In this document: in pieces, positions 36,264 to 44,866 of the stretch
Position numbering within the stretch: position 1 is the first letter of the stretch
Layout of the letters: every line of letters starts with the position of its first letter
Origin: Marinifilaceae bacterium
Lineage (GTDB): Bacteria > Bacteroidota > Bacteroidia > Bacteroidales > Marinifilaceae
Direction of reading: 5' to 3'
Assembly: GCA_025210485.1 (NCBI GenBank)
Contig: JAOARN010000047.1
Span: 1 to 64,000 of the forward strand
DNA: 64,000 nucleotides
Notes under the pieces: model-generated
Database searches by the model: none
What the model was told of the DNA's origin: nothing
What the model saw: the letters and a program-made list of their open reading frames with translations, nothing else
Made by a program: the position numbers and the translations under genes

Positions 36264-37493
36264 TTATTTAAACCAACTTAATCGTTGTTCAGGAGACATA
36301 TCCCAAGGACATTGCTTAGTCTCCATATTTCTCATAAATAAATTTATATCAGAACCTATCTCTGCTCTATCCATAACATAATTTCTTCTCATATTCATAA
36401 TTAAATTGGCATGCCTTATATTTACAGGGCAAACTTCAGAACATGCATTACATGTAGTACAGGCCCAAATTTCCTCTGAAGTAATATAATTATCGACCAG
36501 AGTATTTTCCGAATCTTTATTCTTATAATATTCATTCATACGATACCTTACATCTATAAATATTTTTCTTGGAGATAACTTCTTACCTGTTCTCACAGCT
36601 GGACAAACCTGAGAGCATCTACCACATTGAGTACAGCTTAAAGAATCAAGATAATTTTTCTTACTAATATCTGAAACATCAAAAACGCCAAAACGTTCAG
36701 GCATAACATCCTCCGATTGAATCTCAGTTTCAAAGCCTAAACTTTGCCTAACATAAGCTCTTATGGATTTCAAACTAGGATAATAAGCATATGAATTAGT
36801 AGAATCAGAAAAAACATTAAATAAAGAAAGATACACATGAAAATGTTTGGAAAAAGGTAGATACAAAGCAAAAAGAAACAATCCTAAAATATGTGCCCAC
36901 CAAATTATTTTATAATGATAATATTGAATATCAAAAGAGAACAAACCACTAACTGGATAATAATCATATAATTGAGAATGATAGATATTTACATAAATCA
37001 AACTAGAACATAAAAAAACTATCATCAACAAACAAAATATTGCATCGAACTTCTCTTTTATGCCTATATAATAAGCCTGAAATCTTTTAGGAGAATTTAT
37101 TAATCTACGAACCAAAAAGACAGAACAAGCAATGATTACGATATATGACATAATATCGACAGAATAACTTATGGCATAATAGAAACCTCCAAGCTCCGAG
37201 AAAGAAAGTTCACTTCCAAATACTCCATCTATAATAATCTCGATACTAGCAATACTAATAACAAGAAAACCCCAAAACACCAATGCATGTGAAAATCCGC
37301 TCAAAGGCTTATTCAAAATTCTAGACTGAAAAATACCCACAACTAATAAATTCCTAAGCCGCTGAAAAAAACCAGTTGAGCTTTGTTGATTAGCCATTGT
37401 TAAGTTGTATTTCTTTTTATAAGACAATAATATTAAACATAAAGCTAATATCCATATAATAGAAATAGAAATAAATACGATTTGTTCTAACAT
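36264..37493 (-). CDS. Membrane Fe-S protein of ETF/HdrE-NarI type
   Basis: 409 residues from ATG 37493, 4 bp after the etfA stop. The longer frame to 37553 would overlap etfA and is rejected. Five or six helices occupy about 1-240, like NarI/HdrE cytochrome b domains, with His residues in them. Two 4Fe-4S clusters follow (CTQCGRCSQVCPAV and CTTCNACSEVCPVNIRHA). The C-terminal CCG modules normally fused in the full-length HdrDE-like flavoenzyme partner are missing. A separate CCG protein is encoded at 14195-15001. The likely role is passing electrons from ETF to menaquinone. It is the last gene of the acyl-CoA dehydrogenase/ETF operon. Confidence 0.88.
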   Translation of the reverse strand: MLEQIVFISISIIWILALCLILLSYKKKYNLTMANQQSSTGFFQRLRNLLVVGIFQSRILNKPLSGFSHALVFWGFLVISIASIEIIIDGVFGSELSFSELGGFYYAISYSVDIMSYIVIIACSVFLVRRLINSPKRFQAYYIGIKEKFDAIFCLLMIVFLCSSLIYVNIYHSQLYDYYPVSGLFSFDIQYYHYKIIWWAHILGLFLFALYLPFSKHFHVYLSLFNVFSDSTNSYAYYPSLKSIRAYVRQSLGFETEIQSEDVMPERFGVFDVSDISKKNYLDSLSCTQCGRCSQVCPAVRTGKKLSPRKIFIDVRYRMNEYYKNKDSENTLVDNYITSEEIWACTTCNACSEVCPVNIRHANLIMNMRRNYVMDRAEIGSDINLFMRNMETKQCPWDMSPEQRLSWFK

Positions 37494-37497
37494 AAAA

Positions 37498-38439
37498 CTA
37501 TTTAGAATTAAGCTTATTAATAATTTCAGGAAGTAGTTCAAGAGCATCGGCAACTATACCATAATCTGAATATTCAAATATTGGAGCTTTCTCATCAATA
37601 TTTATAGAAATAATTGTTTTACTAGAAGAAACTCCAGCAATATGCTGAGTTGCACCAGAAATACCAATAGCTACATAACAATCAGGGGAAATAAACTTAC
37701 CTGTTTGTCCCACATGCTCCTCCTCAGGTCTCCACCCAAGGTCGGATATTGGACGAGAACAAGCCTTAGCTGCACCAATTAATTCAGCCAAATCATCAAT
37801 CATATACCAATTATCTTTGCTTTGCATACCTCGCCCCCCTGATAACACAAAATTGGCATCGGAAAGATTTATTCTGGTATCTTTAGCTTCAATTTTCATA
37901 TCAACGTTCTGCTCAGACACCAAATTGTATTCAATATTTTCCGAATTTATATTATAAGTATCATTTATTTTAAAATCCGTTTTTACACAAAAGAAATTTA
38001 TACTATTTGATAATTTATAGCTAGCCAATAGCTTGGATGAGAAAATTGATTTCTGTATTATTAATGGCGAATAAGAAAGAGGTAAACTTGTTATCCCTGT
38101 TAATACAGCTGCTTTATGAATTACAGATAATCGAGCTGCAAGATTTTGGGAAGTACTAATATTCTCAAATAATATAAACTTTGAATTCTCCCTAATAATA
38201 ATGTCCGACAAAGCGAGTTTTATCGTATTCAACTCACACATATCCGAATGAGTTAAAGCTATTGTTTTATTACATCCATATAATCCAAAATCAAAAGACT
38301 TTACATCTTCCGATTGGTGTAAGCATAATATTAACTGTAATTTATTATACTCAGCAATTTGTTTAGCATAAGATATTAAACTAAACTGAACTTTCCCTAA
38401 TTCAGAATAGGAATTATTTATATATACAAGTACAGACAT
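37498..38439 (-). CDS. etfA: Electron transfer flavoprotein, alpha subunit
   Basis: 313 residues. The C-terminal FAD domain has the family signature VLSGGRGMQSKDNWYMIDDL, then GAAKACSRPISDLGW, VGQTGKFISPDCYVAIGISG and GATQHIAGVSSSKTIISIN. The N-terminal half is a less conserved nucleotide-binding-like domain. With EtfB it takes electrons from acyl-CoA dehydrogenase. It starts 44 bp after etfB and is translationally coupled to the membrane Fe-S gene. The plain ACAD-ETF context suggests a conventional, non-bifurcating ETF; this was not tested. Confidence 0.92.
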   Translation of the reverse strand: MSVLVYINNSYSELGKVQFSLISYAKQIAEYNKLQLILCLHQSEDVKSFDFGLYGCNKTIALTHSDMCELNTIKLALSDIIIRENSKFILFENISTSQNLAARLSVIHKAAVLTGITSLPLSYSPLIIQKSIFSSKLLASYKLSNSINFFCVKTDFKINDTYNINSENIEYNLVSEQNVDMKIEAKDTRINLSDANFVLSGGRGMQSKDNWYMIDDLAELIGAAKACSRPISDLGWRPEEEHVGQTGKFISPDCYVAIGISGATQHIAGVSSSKTIISINIDEKAPIFEYSDYGIVADALELLPEIINKLNSK

Positions 38440-38483
38440 ATGAGTGTTATATTAGTTCATGTTTAACAATAATTCTAACAGAA

Positions 38484-39218
38484 TTATTTATTTTGTTCAA
38501 TTAAATCAATAATCTTATCCAAATCATTTTTATCTATAAATTCACATGTTTTATTTCTATCGACCATTTTATAATCGACTAATTCGACACTAGTATCAAA
38601 ATTAAAAGCAGGAATCTGCTCGATCTTCTTACTTGCCGACATCATAATACTTCTCATATTAGGTAAGCGAGGCTCGGAGGCAATTCCTTTTGCTACTGAC
38701 ACTGCAAAACGTTCATTTACAATAGCTGTTTTTTGATATTTTTCATAATTCGATAATATTATCGATTCCGAATCCTTTACATTTAGTTTTGTAACCGAAT
38801 TAAAGTATCTAATTTTAAGTATTTCAGAAACCATTGCTCCTACAACAGATCCATTATAATCCCATGATTCAGAACCAAAAAATAAAATATCATATTCAAC
38901 AGTTCTCAAAAATTCGGCAATTTGTTTAGCTACTATATCTGAACTTATGGGTTCTGTATTTATCCTATATACTTTATCAACACCTAATGCATATGCTTTC
39001 TTTAAAGTAGATTCAATATTATCCAAACCTACAGAAACAAGCTCAAGCTGATCTATCTGATTTGATTCATCCTCTTTCAGTTCTATGGCTCTTGTTAAAG
39101 CCAATTCGTCCCAAGGATTCATTACCATTGTTAAGTTTGAGTAATCAACTTTATTTCCGTCTAGCTTTATATTTGAACTAGTATCAGGCACTATACTCAC
39201 ACAAACAAGTATTTTCAT
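38484..39218 (-). CDS. etfB: Electron transfer flavoprotein, beta subunit
   Basis: 244 residues from ATG 39218 (MKILVCVSIVPDT, the canonical EtfB start). An upstream in-frame ATG at 39251 would overlap the acyl-CoA dehydrogenase stop and adds an uncharacteristic leader. Family features are MVMNPWDELALTRAIELKE, LVSVGLDNIESTLKKAYALG, ILFFGSESWDYNGSVVGAMV and ASEPRLPNMRSIM. It pairs with EtfA encoded directly downstream. Confidence 0.9.
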   Translation of the reverse strand: MKILVCVSIVPDTSSNIKLDGNKVDYSNLTMVMNPWDELALTRAIELKEDESNQIDQLELVSVGLDNIESTLKKAYALGVDKVYRINTEPISSDIVAKQIAEFLRTVEYDILFFGSESWDYNGSVVGAMVSEILKIRYFNSVTKLNVKDSESIILSNYEKYQKTAIVNERFAVSVAKGIASEPRLPNMRSIMMSASKKIEQIPAFNFDTSVELVDYKMVDRNKTCEFIDKNDLDKIIDLIEQNK

Positions 39219-39250
39219 ATTTATTAAATTTTGATTATGTATAGTCAGCA

Positions 39251-40390
39251 TTAATTCTGCTTTAAATGTTTTGCTATAATTAATTTCTGAATTTCTGAAC
39301 TTCCTTCATAAATTTGAGTGATTTTTGCATCTCTCATCATTCGTTCGACATGATAATCGGCAACATAACCATAACCTCCTAATATCTGCACGGCATTGGT
39401 TGTGGTTTTCATTGCAACTTGAGATGCGAATAATTTTGCCATTGATGATTGCATTCCATATGATTTTCCAGAATCCTTAAGACATGCTACTTGGTAACAC
39501 AATAATTTAACAGCTTCTATTTCTGTCCTCATTTCGGAAAGCATAAAAGCAATAGCTTGGTGATCAATTAATTTTTTCCCAAATGTTTTTCTGTGATGAG
39601 CATAATCCAATGCTATTTGAAACGCACCCGACGCAATACCATAGGCCTGAGCTGCAATTCCAATTCTACCTGCTTCCAAAACCTTCATTACAAAACTAAA
39701 GCCCTCTCCAGGTGGAGATATCAGATTCTCTTTCGAAACTTTTAATTTATTGAAACTTACTGATCTAGTATCCGATGATTTTAAGCCCATTTTTTGTTCT
39801 TTTTTGCCAAGCTCAATTCCTGGCGAGTCAGAATCAACCAACAAAACCACTACGCCTTTATCACGCTTGGCAACATCTGTTTGAGCTACAAGAATAAATA
39901 CCTGAGAATTCTTTGCATTACTAATCCAATTTTTTGTTCCACTAATTTCATAATAATCTCCTTTATCCTTAGCATTACAACTTATAGCCCTAGCATCAGA
40001 TCCTGCTTGAGGTTCAGACAAGAGAAATGAACCTATTTTATTTCCATTACACAAACTTGTCAAATATTTGTTTTTCAAAAATTCGGATTTTGAATTTTCA
40101 ATACTCCCACAAACCAATGAATTATTTATAGACATAGTAACTGCAACGGACGCATCAATTTTAGCAATTTCGGAAATAGCCAATACATATGAAAGACTAT
40201 CCATACCACCTCCCCCATAATCAGTAGAAACCATCATTCCCATATACCCTAATTGTCCAAGTTTTTTCACAATCTCTTTTGGGAATGTTTGAGTTTTATC
40301 ACGCTGAATAGCTTCAGGCAAAATTTCAGATTTTGCAAACTGCCTACTAGTATACATAACAAGCTTATGCTCTTCACTTAGATTTATCAT
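39251..40390 (-). CDS. Acyl-CoA dehydrogenase
   Basis: 379 residues, the normal length for soluble FAD acyl-CoA dehydrogenases (short/branched-chain type). Motifs: MMVSTDYGGGGMDSLSYVLA, LSEPQAGSDARAISCNAKDK, ISGTKNWISNAKNSQVFILV, AHHRKTFGKKLIDHQAIAFM, QILGGYGYVADYHVERMMRD and QIYEGSSEIQKLIIAKHL. Glu362 in the last motif is the expected catalytic base. It makes enoyl-CoA and hands electrons to ETF. Chain-length specificity cannot be read from sequence. The branched-chain keto-acid dehydrogenase genes 4.5 kb away make isobutyryl/2-methylbutyryl-CoA plausible. It starts 21 bp after the 40412 gene. Confidence 0.92.
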   Translation of the reverse strand: MINLSEEHKLVMYTSRQFAKSEILPEAIQRDKTQTFPKEIVKKLGQLGYMGMMVSTDYGGGGMDSLSYVLAISEIAKIDASVAVTMSINNSLVCGSIENSKSEFLKNKYLTSLCNGNKIGSFLLSEPQAGSDARAISCNAKDKGDYYEISGTKNWISNAKNSQVFILVAQTDVAKRDKGVVVLLVDSDSPGIELGKKEQKMGLKSSDTRSVSFNKLKVSKENLISPPGEGFSFVMKVLEAGRIGIAAQAYGIASGAFQIALDYAHHRKTFGKKLIDHQAIAFMLSEMRTEIEAVKLLCYQVACLKDSGKSYGMQSSMAKLFASQVAMKTTTNAVQILGGYGYVADYHVERMMRDAKITQIYEGSSEIQKLIIAKHLKQN

Positions 40391-40411
40391 AGCAGATTAT
40401 CTTAAAATGAT

Positions 40412-40966
40412 TTACTTTCCCTTTATAATCTTATAATGATGTTTTGAATTCTTAAAATCGTACTTAATATATATAAAATTATCTCGATAGTCTTTCAAGA
40501 AATCTATATCAAAATGACCAATATTAATATATGTTTTGCCTTTTAATGATTTTGGTTCGAACAAATATTTGCTTCGTTTTATTCTACAATCTATGTTCGC
40601 ATATTTCTTTAATCGGTTCGAAAACTGTTTTGCTGATTCAATGTTTGAAAATTGAGCCAAAGGCAATTTTTCTGTTTTCAGAAAAACAGTATAAAATTTA
40701 TTTTCCGTTACAGTAGCTCCCGCGCCAAACAAATTATACTTTTCAAACAGCTGATTGGACAATCCAAAGAAGTTATTTATTATTAATAGAAGAAAAAGTA
40801 TTGATAAACTAATAAGGAATATCTTTAACTTTTTTGCACTAGCTTTTATTCTCTCGAAACTATCCTTTAGCCGACTATACTCTTTAGCTAAAACATCTTT
40901 TCTGATCTGACTTTTGTCAATTTCAATTTGCTCGACTAATTCTTCTTGTATCTGAGTGTGTTCCAT
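40412..40966 (-). CDS. Membrane-anchored protein of unknown function leading the ACAD/ETF operon
   Basis: 184 residues. About 1-48 is a charged, probably coiled-coil cytoplasmic segment (EYSRLKDSFERIKASAKKL). About 48-68 is a single membrane helix (FLISLSILFLLLIINNFFGL). The extracytoplasmic remainder is basic, with a segment (FSNIESAKQFSNRLKKYANI) faintly like the amphipathic helix of SPOR domains. I do not recognise the family. It lies 21 bp upstream of the acyl-CoA dehydrogenase gene, apparently the first gene of that operon. Confidence 0.7.
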   Translation of the reverse strand: MEHTQIQEELVEQIEIDKSQIRKDVLAKEYSRLKDSFERIKASAKKLKIFLISLSILFLLLIINNFFGLSNQLFEKYNLFGAGATVTENKFYTVFLKTEKLPLAQFSNIESAKQFSNRLKKYANIDCRIKRSKYLFEPKSLKGKTYINIGHFDIDFLKDYRDNFIYIKYDFKNSKHHYKIIKGK

Positions 40967-41489
40967 ATGTGTATATTATTTATTATATAAAACATCAATT
41001 TTACACCAATGTCATATATATTAAAAATTAGATTCAATAGAAGTACTGATAAAATTTAAACATTGAATTATTATCCTCTCACATGCTTGTACGCAAAAAA
41101 TTTAAAATAGGTTTTAATTTTCACTATATTTTTTGAACTATTTTCTTCAGTATTAAATATAATAAAAATTAAAAGTTTACGGAAGTTAATAAGGTCATAT
41201 TTATATCGTTTGAGATAATTCCAACAGCATCATTGTTTGTGTAAATTTGGTGTTCTCCTTGGTATCCGCAAAACACAGGGATTTACCCTAAAAAAAATAT
41301 GTGTTTTTCATTCCACACTTTTCTAACTAAAGTTTAAAATTTAACACTTGTATGCTAATTTTTTTTAACTATATTTGACTCCAGTGATATTTAATATTTC
41401 ATTATAAACAATTTTACAATCCTCTTCCCAATATTTTAAGTTCATTAATATCTAATAATTATAAAATACTGTAAACACTACTTAAAATC
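40967..41489. other. Divergent intergenic region with a small inverted repeat
   Basis: 523 bp between the ACAD/ETF operon and the clostripain gene. It is mostly AT-rich, but a more GC-balanced block at about 41230-41300 contains ATCCGCAAAACACAGG followed by AGGGATTTACCCT (arms AGGG/CCCT) and an A-run. It has no ORF. I do not recognise it as a known riboswitch or operator. Confidence 0.4.
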
Positions 41490-44153
41490 ATGAACAAAAA
41501 CACAATGCAAGTTCTGTTTTTACTAATTAGCTTTTATTTGTCACCAACTAATATCTATGCTAAAAAAACTGGAAACATCGAGACTGGTCGATTATCGGAA
41601 ATTTCGATAATTTATAAGGAACATGAACTAAATTCAGGAGATAAAATAACACTAGCGAAGACAGCTCCTAATATCAGTAGGGAATTTCAAATTACAATAA
41701 AAAATAATTCTGATTCGAATATTGAAATAGAAAAATTAGAACTAGACAATCCTTTATTTCAAATCGTAACAGACATTAACACAATAAAAATTAATGCTGA
41801 CTCGAAATCAGATATTATATTAAGTTATAATCCCAAACTATCAACAGAAAGTCCAGATATAAGCAATCTAGACATTAAATTCAAAACTATAGACAATTCG
41901 TTCAAACTGCTAATCGAGGCTGAATCGGCTTTAGCTAAATGGACCTATATGGTATACCTATACGAGGACGGAACCGATCTTGATGGGAATAAAGACATTA
42001 ACGAATGGGAATTTCAAGGATCTATTGATGGAGTATTAAATTACATTGTTCTTTATGATTCGGACTACAACCACAAAGATGGTATATATTATATATCAAA
42101 AGATGAAAATGGTCAGGATAGCAAGATCATCTCTAAACGAATAAGCACCCACCTAAACTATGGCTTAGACATGAATGATGCCAACACTTTCAAAGAATTC
42201 AGCATTTGGTGTAAAGAAAATTTTCCTGCCGAACATTACGGTATAAATCTTTGGGATCATGGAAGTGGTATATTTCGAAAAACAGGTACTGAATTAGTTC
42301 GTGCAGCCTGCGGATCTATGACTCTTTGGGATTTATCAAAAGCTGCCAAAAGCTTCAAGGATATTGATGGCAAAGGATTTGATATTATCGGTTTTGACGT
42401 TTGCTTATTAGGACAAGTAGAAACGGTATATGAATTAAAAGATTTAACCGATATCGTAATTGCTTCTGAAAGAACAGAACCTGGAGATGGATGGGATTAT
42501 AATACACAGTTTTCAGCTTTAAATAATAATCCCAATATCAACAAGTATGATTTTGCCGAACATATAGTAGATGAATTTGCTAATTCTTATAATAGAGGAA
42601 GCCAAGGTCATGCAGCCATAACTCAAGCTGCTATTCGAACAGATGTTTTTAAGTCCGAATTTATACCAAAGCTAAATGCTCTTTCGGATAGAATGATTAA
42701 TGAAATGCCTTCTATAAAATTCGACCTTACTAATACCGTTGACAATAGCACCACAACTGATGGTTACAGATACATTGAGCATAAAGATATTGGAGATTTT
42801 CTTTCTTTACTAAAAGAGAAAACAAGTATTTCAGCAGAATTACTACAAGATATCACTAATCTTCAAAAAGCTTATAATAACAGCATTGTTAAGTTTAGAG
42901 AATTATATATGAAAGGAACAACTGGCTTGAAAATATGGATTCCAAAAGCAATTTCAAAAAACTATAATCGTTATTATTACGAAAACAAAGAGAGATACTT
43001 GAAAATCTCAGAAACGAAATGGGATGAATTTTTACATAATTTCGAATCGAATAAAAACACAGTCCCTCAACCAAATTTCCAAGCATTAGACATTGAGAAT
43101 ATATATATAGGGAAAACTGTTAGTATAGTTGATATTACCAAAACAAAACCTGAAGCTAATTATAGAGAATGGACAATAAGCCCTAATAGTTATGAATTTG
43201 TAGATGGCTGCGATTCAAAATCAAAAAGCTTGAAAGTAAGATTTCTTAGTAAGGGTAATTACTCAATAGGACTCAAACTAGAGAATGAACTTGGAGAAGC
43301 AAGCGAATATAAGCAAAATTACATCGATGTAAGAGTTCCAATATACTACGCACCTAAAAAACTTAAATATAAAAAGCATGCCAAAAACCTAGATGTATTT
43401 CTTTCATGGGAACACAATAAATATGGTTCTGATGGTGATTTTTCACATTATGCTATATTTAGGAATGACGAATTTCTTGATATGATAAATTCTCCTGAAT
43501 ACAAGGATGTTATAGAAAACAAAACAGATAATTACACTTATTCGGTACAAGCAGCATATTTTGATTATAAAGATAATATACAATATTCGGTAAATTCTAA
43601 TACAATCAATATTCAACATTCTGAATTAAAAGCTGGCGCACCTGAACTAATTAGCTGTGAATACGATATTTACAATAATCAAATACATGTAAATTGGAAA
43701 GAATCAGAAGAGTCTAATATTAACTTAGATTATTACCAAATATATAGAAACAATGTATTATATCAAGATAATTATAGAGATACAAAATTTATTGACAAAT
43801 CAATAGACAAGGAAGAGATTTATAACTATTTTATAAAAGCTGTCTACCCTGAACCTATTGGCATTTCAGAGCCATCGGAGTCTAGTTTTGTAAATCCCAA
43901 AACTTTGGGCATAGAAAACATAGAAATAAATGAGGTTTCAATATATCCTAATCCATGTAAATCTAAATTTTATATTCGCTCGAAATCGCCACAAAAATTA
44001 AGATACAAGATTTATAATATTAAAGGGAATTATATAAGAGAAGGTGAATTGACAAAAAGCGAAACCGAATTAAGCATCTATAAACCTGGAATGTATATCA
44101 TTAGAATCTTATCCAACAAACAGAATAGCGACTATAAACTAATAGTTGAATAG
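41490..44153 (+). CDS. Clostripain-family (C11) cysteine peptidase with T9SS sorting domain
   Basis: 887 residues with a signal peptide (1-24). A beta module follows at about 30-150, then the C11 domain (about 150-510). It includes WTYMVYLYEDGTDLDG, catalytic His257 in NLWDHGSG, and catalytic Cys305 in GFDVCLLGQVE, where FDACLMG is usual. About 515-620 is a PKD-like module. About 625-800 is a pair of FN3-like modules (HYAIFRNDEFLDM, YYQIYRNNVLYQD). The last 75 residues (SIYPNPCKSKFYIR, MYIIRILSNKQ) are a type A T9SS sorting domain, so the protein is secreted or anchored on the cell surface. C11 enzymes cleave after Arg or Lys. It stands alone. Confidence 0.92.
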   Translation: MNKNTMQVLFLLISFYLSPTNIYAKKTGNIETGRLSEISIIYKEHELNSGDKITLAKTAPNISREFQITIKNNSDSNIEIEKLELDNPLFQIVTDINTIKINADSKSDIILSYNPKLSTESPDISNLDIKFKTIDNSFKLLIEAESALAKWTYMVYLYEDGTDLDGNKDINEWEFQGSIDGVLNYIVLYDSDYNHKDGIYYISKDENGQDSKIISKRISTHLNYGLDMNDANTFKEFSIWCKENFPAEHYGINLWDHGSGIFRKTGTELVRAACGSMTLWDLSKAAKSFKDIDGKGFDIIGFDVCLLGQVETVYELKDLTDIVIASERTEPGDGWDYNTQFSALNNNPNINKYDFAEHIVDEFANSYNRGSQGHAAITQAAIRTDVFKSEFIPKLNALSDRMINEMPSIKFDLTNTVDNSTTTDGYRYIEHKDIGDFLSLLKEKTSISAELLQDITNLQKAYNNSIVKFRELYMKGTTGLKIWIPKAISKNYNRYYYENKERYLKISETKWDEFLHNFESNKNTVPQPNFQALDIENIYIGKTVSIVDITKTKPEANYREWTISPNSYEFVDGCDSKSKSLKVRFLSKGNYSIGLKLENELGEASEYKQNYIDVRVPIYYAPKKLKYKKHAKNLDVFLSWEHNKYGSDGDFSHYAIFRNDEFLDMINSPEYKDVIENKTDNYTYSVQAAYFDYKDNIQYSVNSNTINIQHSELKAGAPELISCEYDIYNNQIHVNWKESEESNINLDYYQIYRNNVLYQDNYRDTKFIDKSIDKEEIYNYFIKAVYPEPIGISEPSESSFVNPKTLGIENIEINEVSIYPNPCKSKFYIRSKSPQKLRYKIYNIKGNYIREGELTKSETELSIYKPGMYIIRILSNKQNSDYKLIVE

Positions 44154-44866
44154 CGAAATTTAAAAATCTACTTCTCATTACACTATAGATTATTGTTAAA
44201 TCGAATAAACTATGGTGTAATGATTTTATAAAGACTACTCCTTACAGCCCAATAGTAGAAAAATAATCCAATTATATTGCTGAAAATCGACAATGTAAGA
44301 ATCTAATTAAAAATTTACACAATAATACCAATCTCTATTAAAGTATACTACAATAGCTACAAGATTCTATGTAGCTTTCTTTTACACCCTAGGCTAGAAA
44401 TTAAATCTATGCCTTTTTTACAAGCTTTAAGAATACAAGCACATAACAGATCTATTCAAAATCGACCTCATTTACAAGCGTGAAGTTTAATATTTTATAA
44501 TTTAGGATAATTCAATTGAAAACTTTAAACTTATTAGCCTGATAAAATATAAAAAAACATAATCAAGCAAAATATATTTTATACCATAAGATTGAAATAC
44601 TATTAGAACAATGTTCTCACTATAGAATTGAACAAATATCCAAAAGGCTTATAAAAAGGAAATTGATTAACAAAATATATTTAATCTATACTCAATTAAA
44701 TAAATACAATCTAGAATTATTATAAATTAGCTCAAAAACTCCAACTAAATATCTATCTTTTCCGTATAAAAATTCGAATAGAAATTAAACCATCTCAAAC
44801 ATACCATTAAGCCGAATGAGAGCAATCCTAATTTCTTTTCACCAAAAAAATTTAAAGCTAGATATT
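44154..44866. other. Long intergenic region upstream of keto-acid dehydrogenase operon
   Basis: About 700 bp without a supported gene. It holds the terminator after the clostripain gene (44176-44230). It also holds a small hairpin, AGCTACA (44355-44361) / TGTAGCT (44370-44376) followed by TTCTTTT, which could be a second, weak terminator or the end of a small RNA. Nothing else recognisable. Confidence 0.4.
44176..44230 (+). terminator. Probable terminator after clostripain gene
   Basis: CATTACACTATAG (44176-44188) pairs with CTATGGTGTAATG (44210-44222), one G-U pair, across a 21-nt loop. A weak ATTTTATA tract follows. It lies about 20 bp after the stop. The poor T-run lowers confidence. Confidence 0.55.

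Noticed and set aside
37494-37553. Longer N-terminus for the membrane Fe-S protein
   Set aside because: It overlaps the end of etfA. The ATG at 37493, 4 bp after the etfA stop, gives a typical membrane N-terminus.
39219-39251. Longer N-terminus for EtfB
   Set aside because: MKILVCVSIVPDT from 39218 is the canonical start; the extension is unrelated leader sequence.
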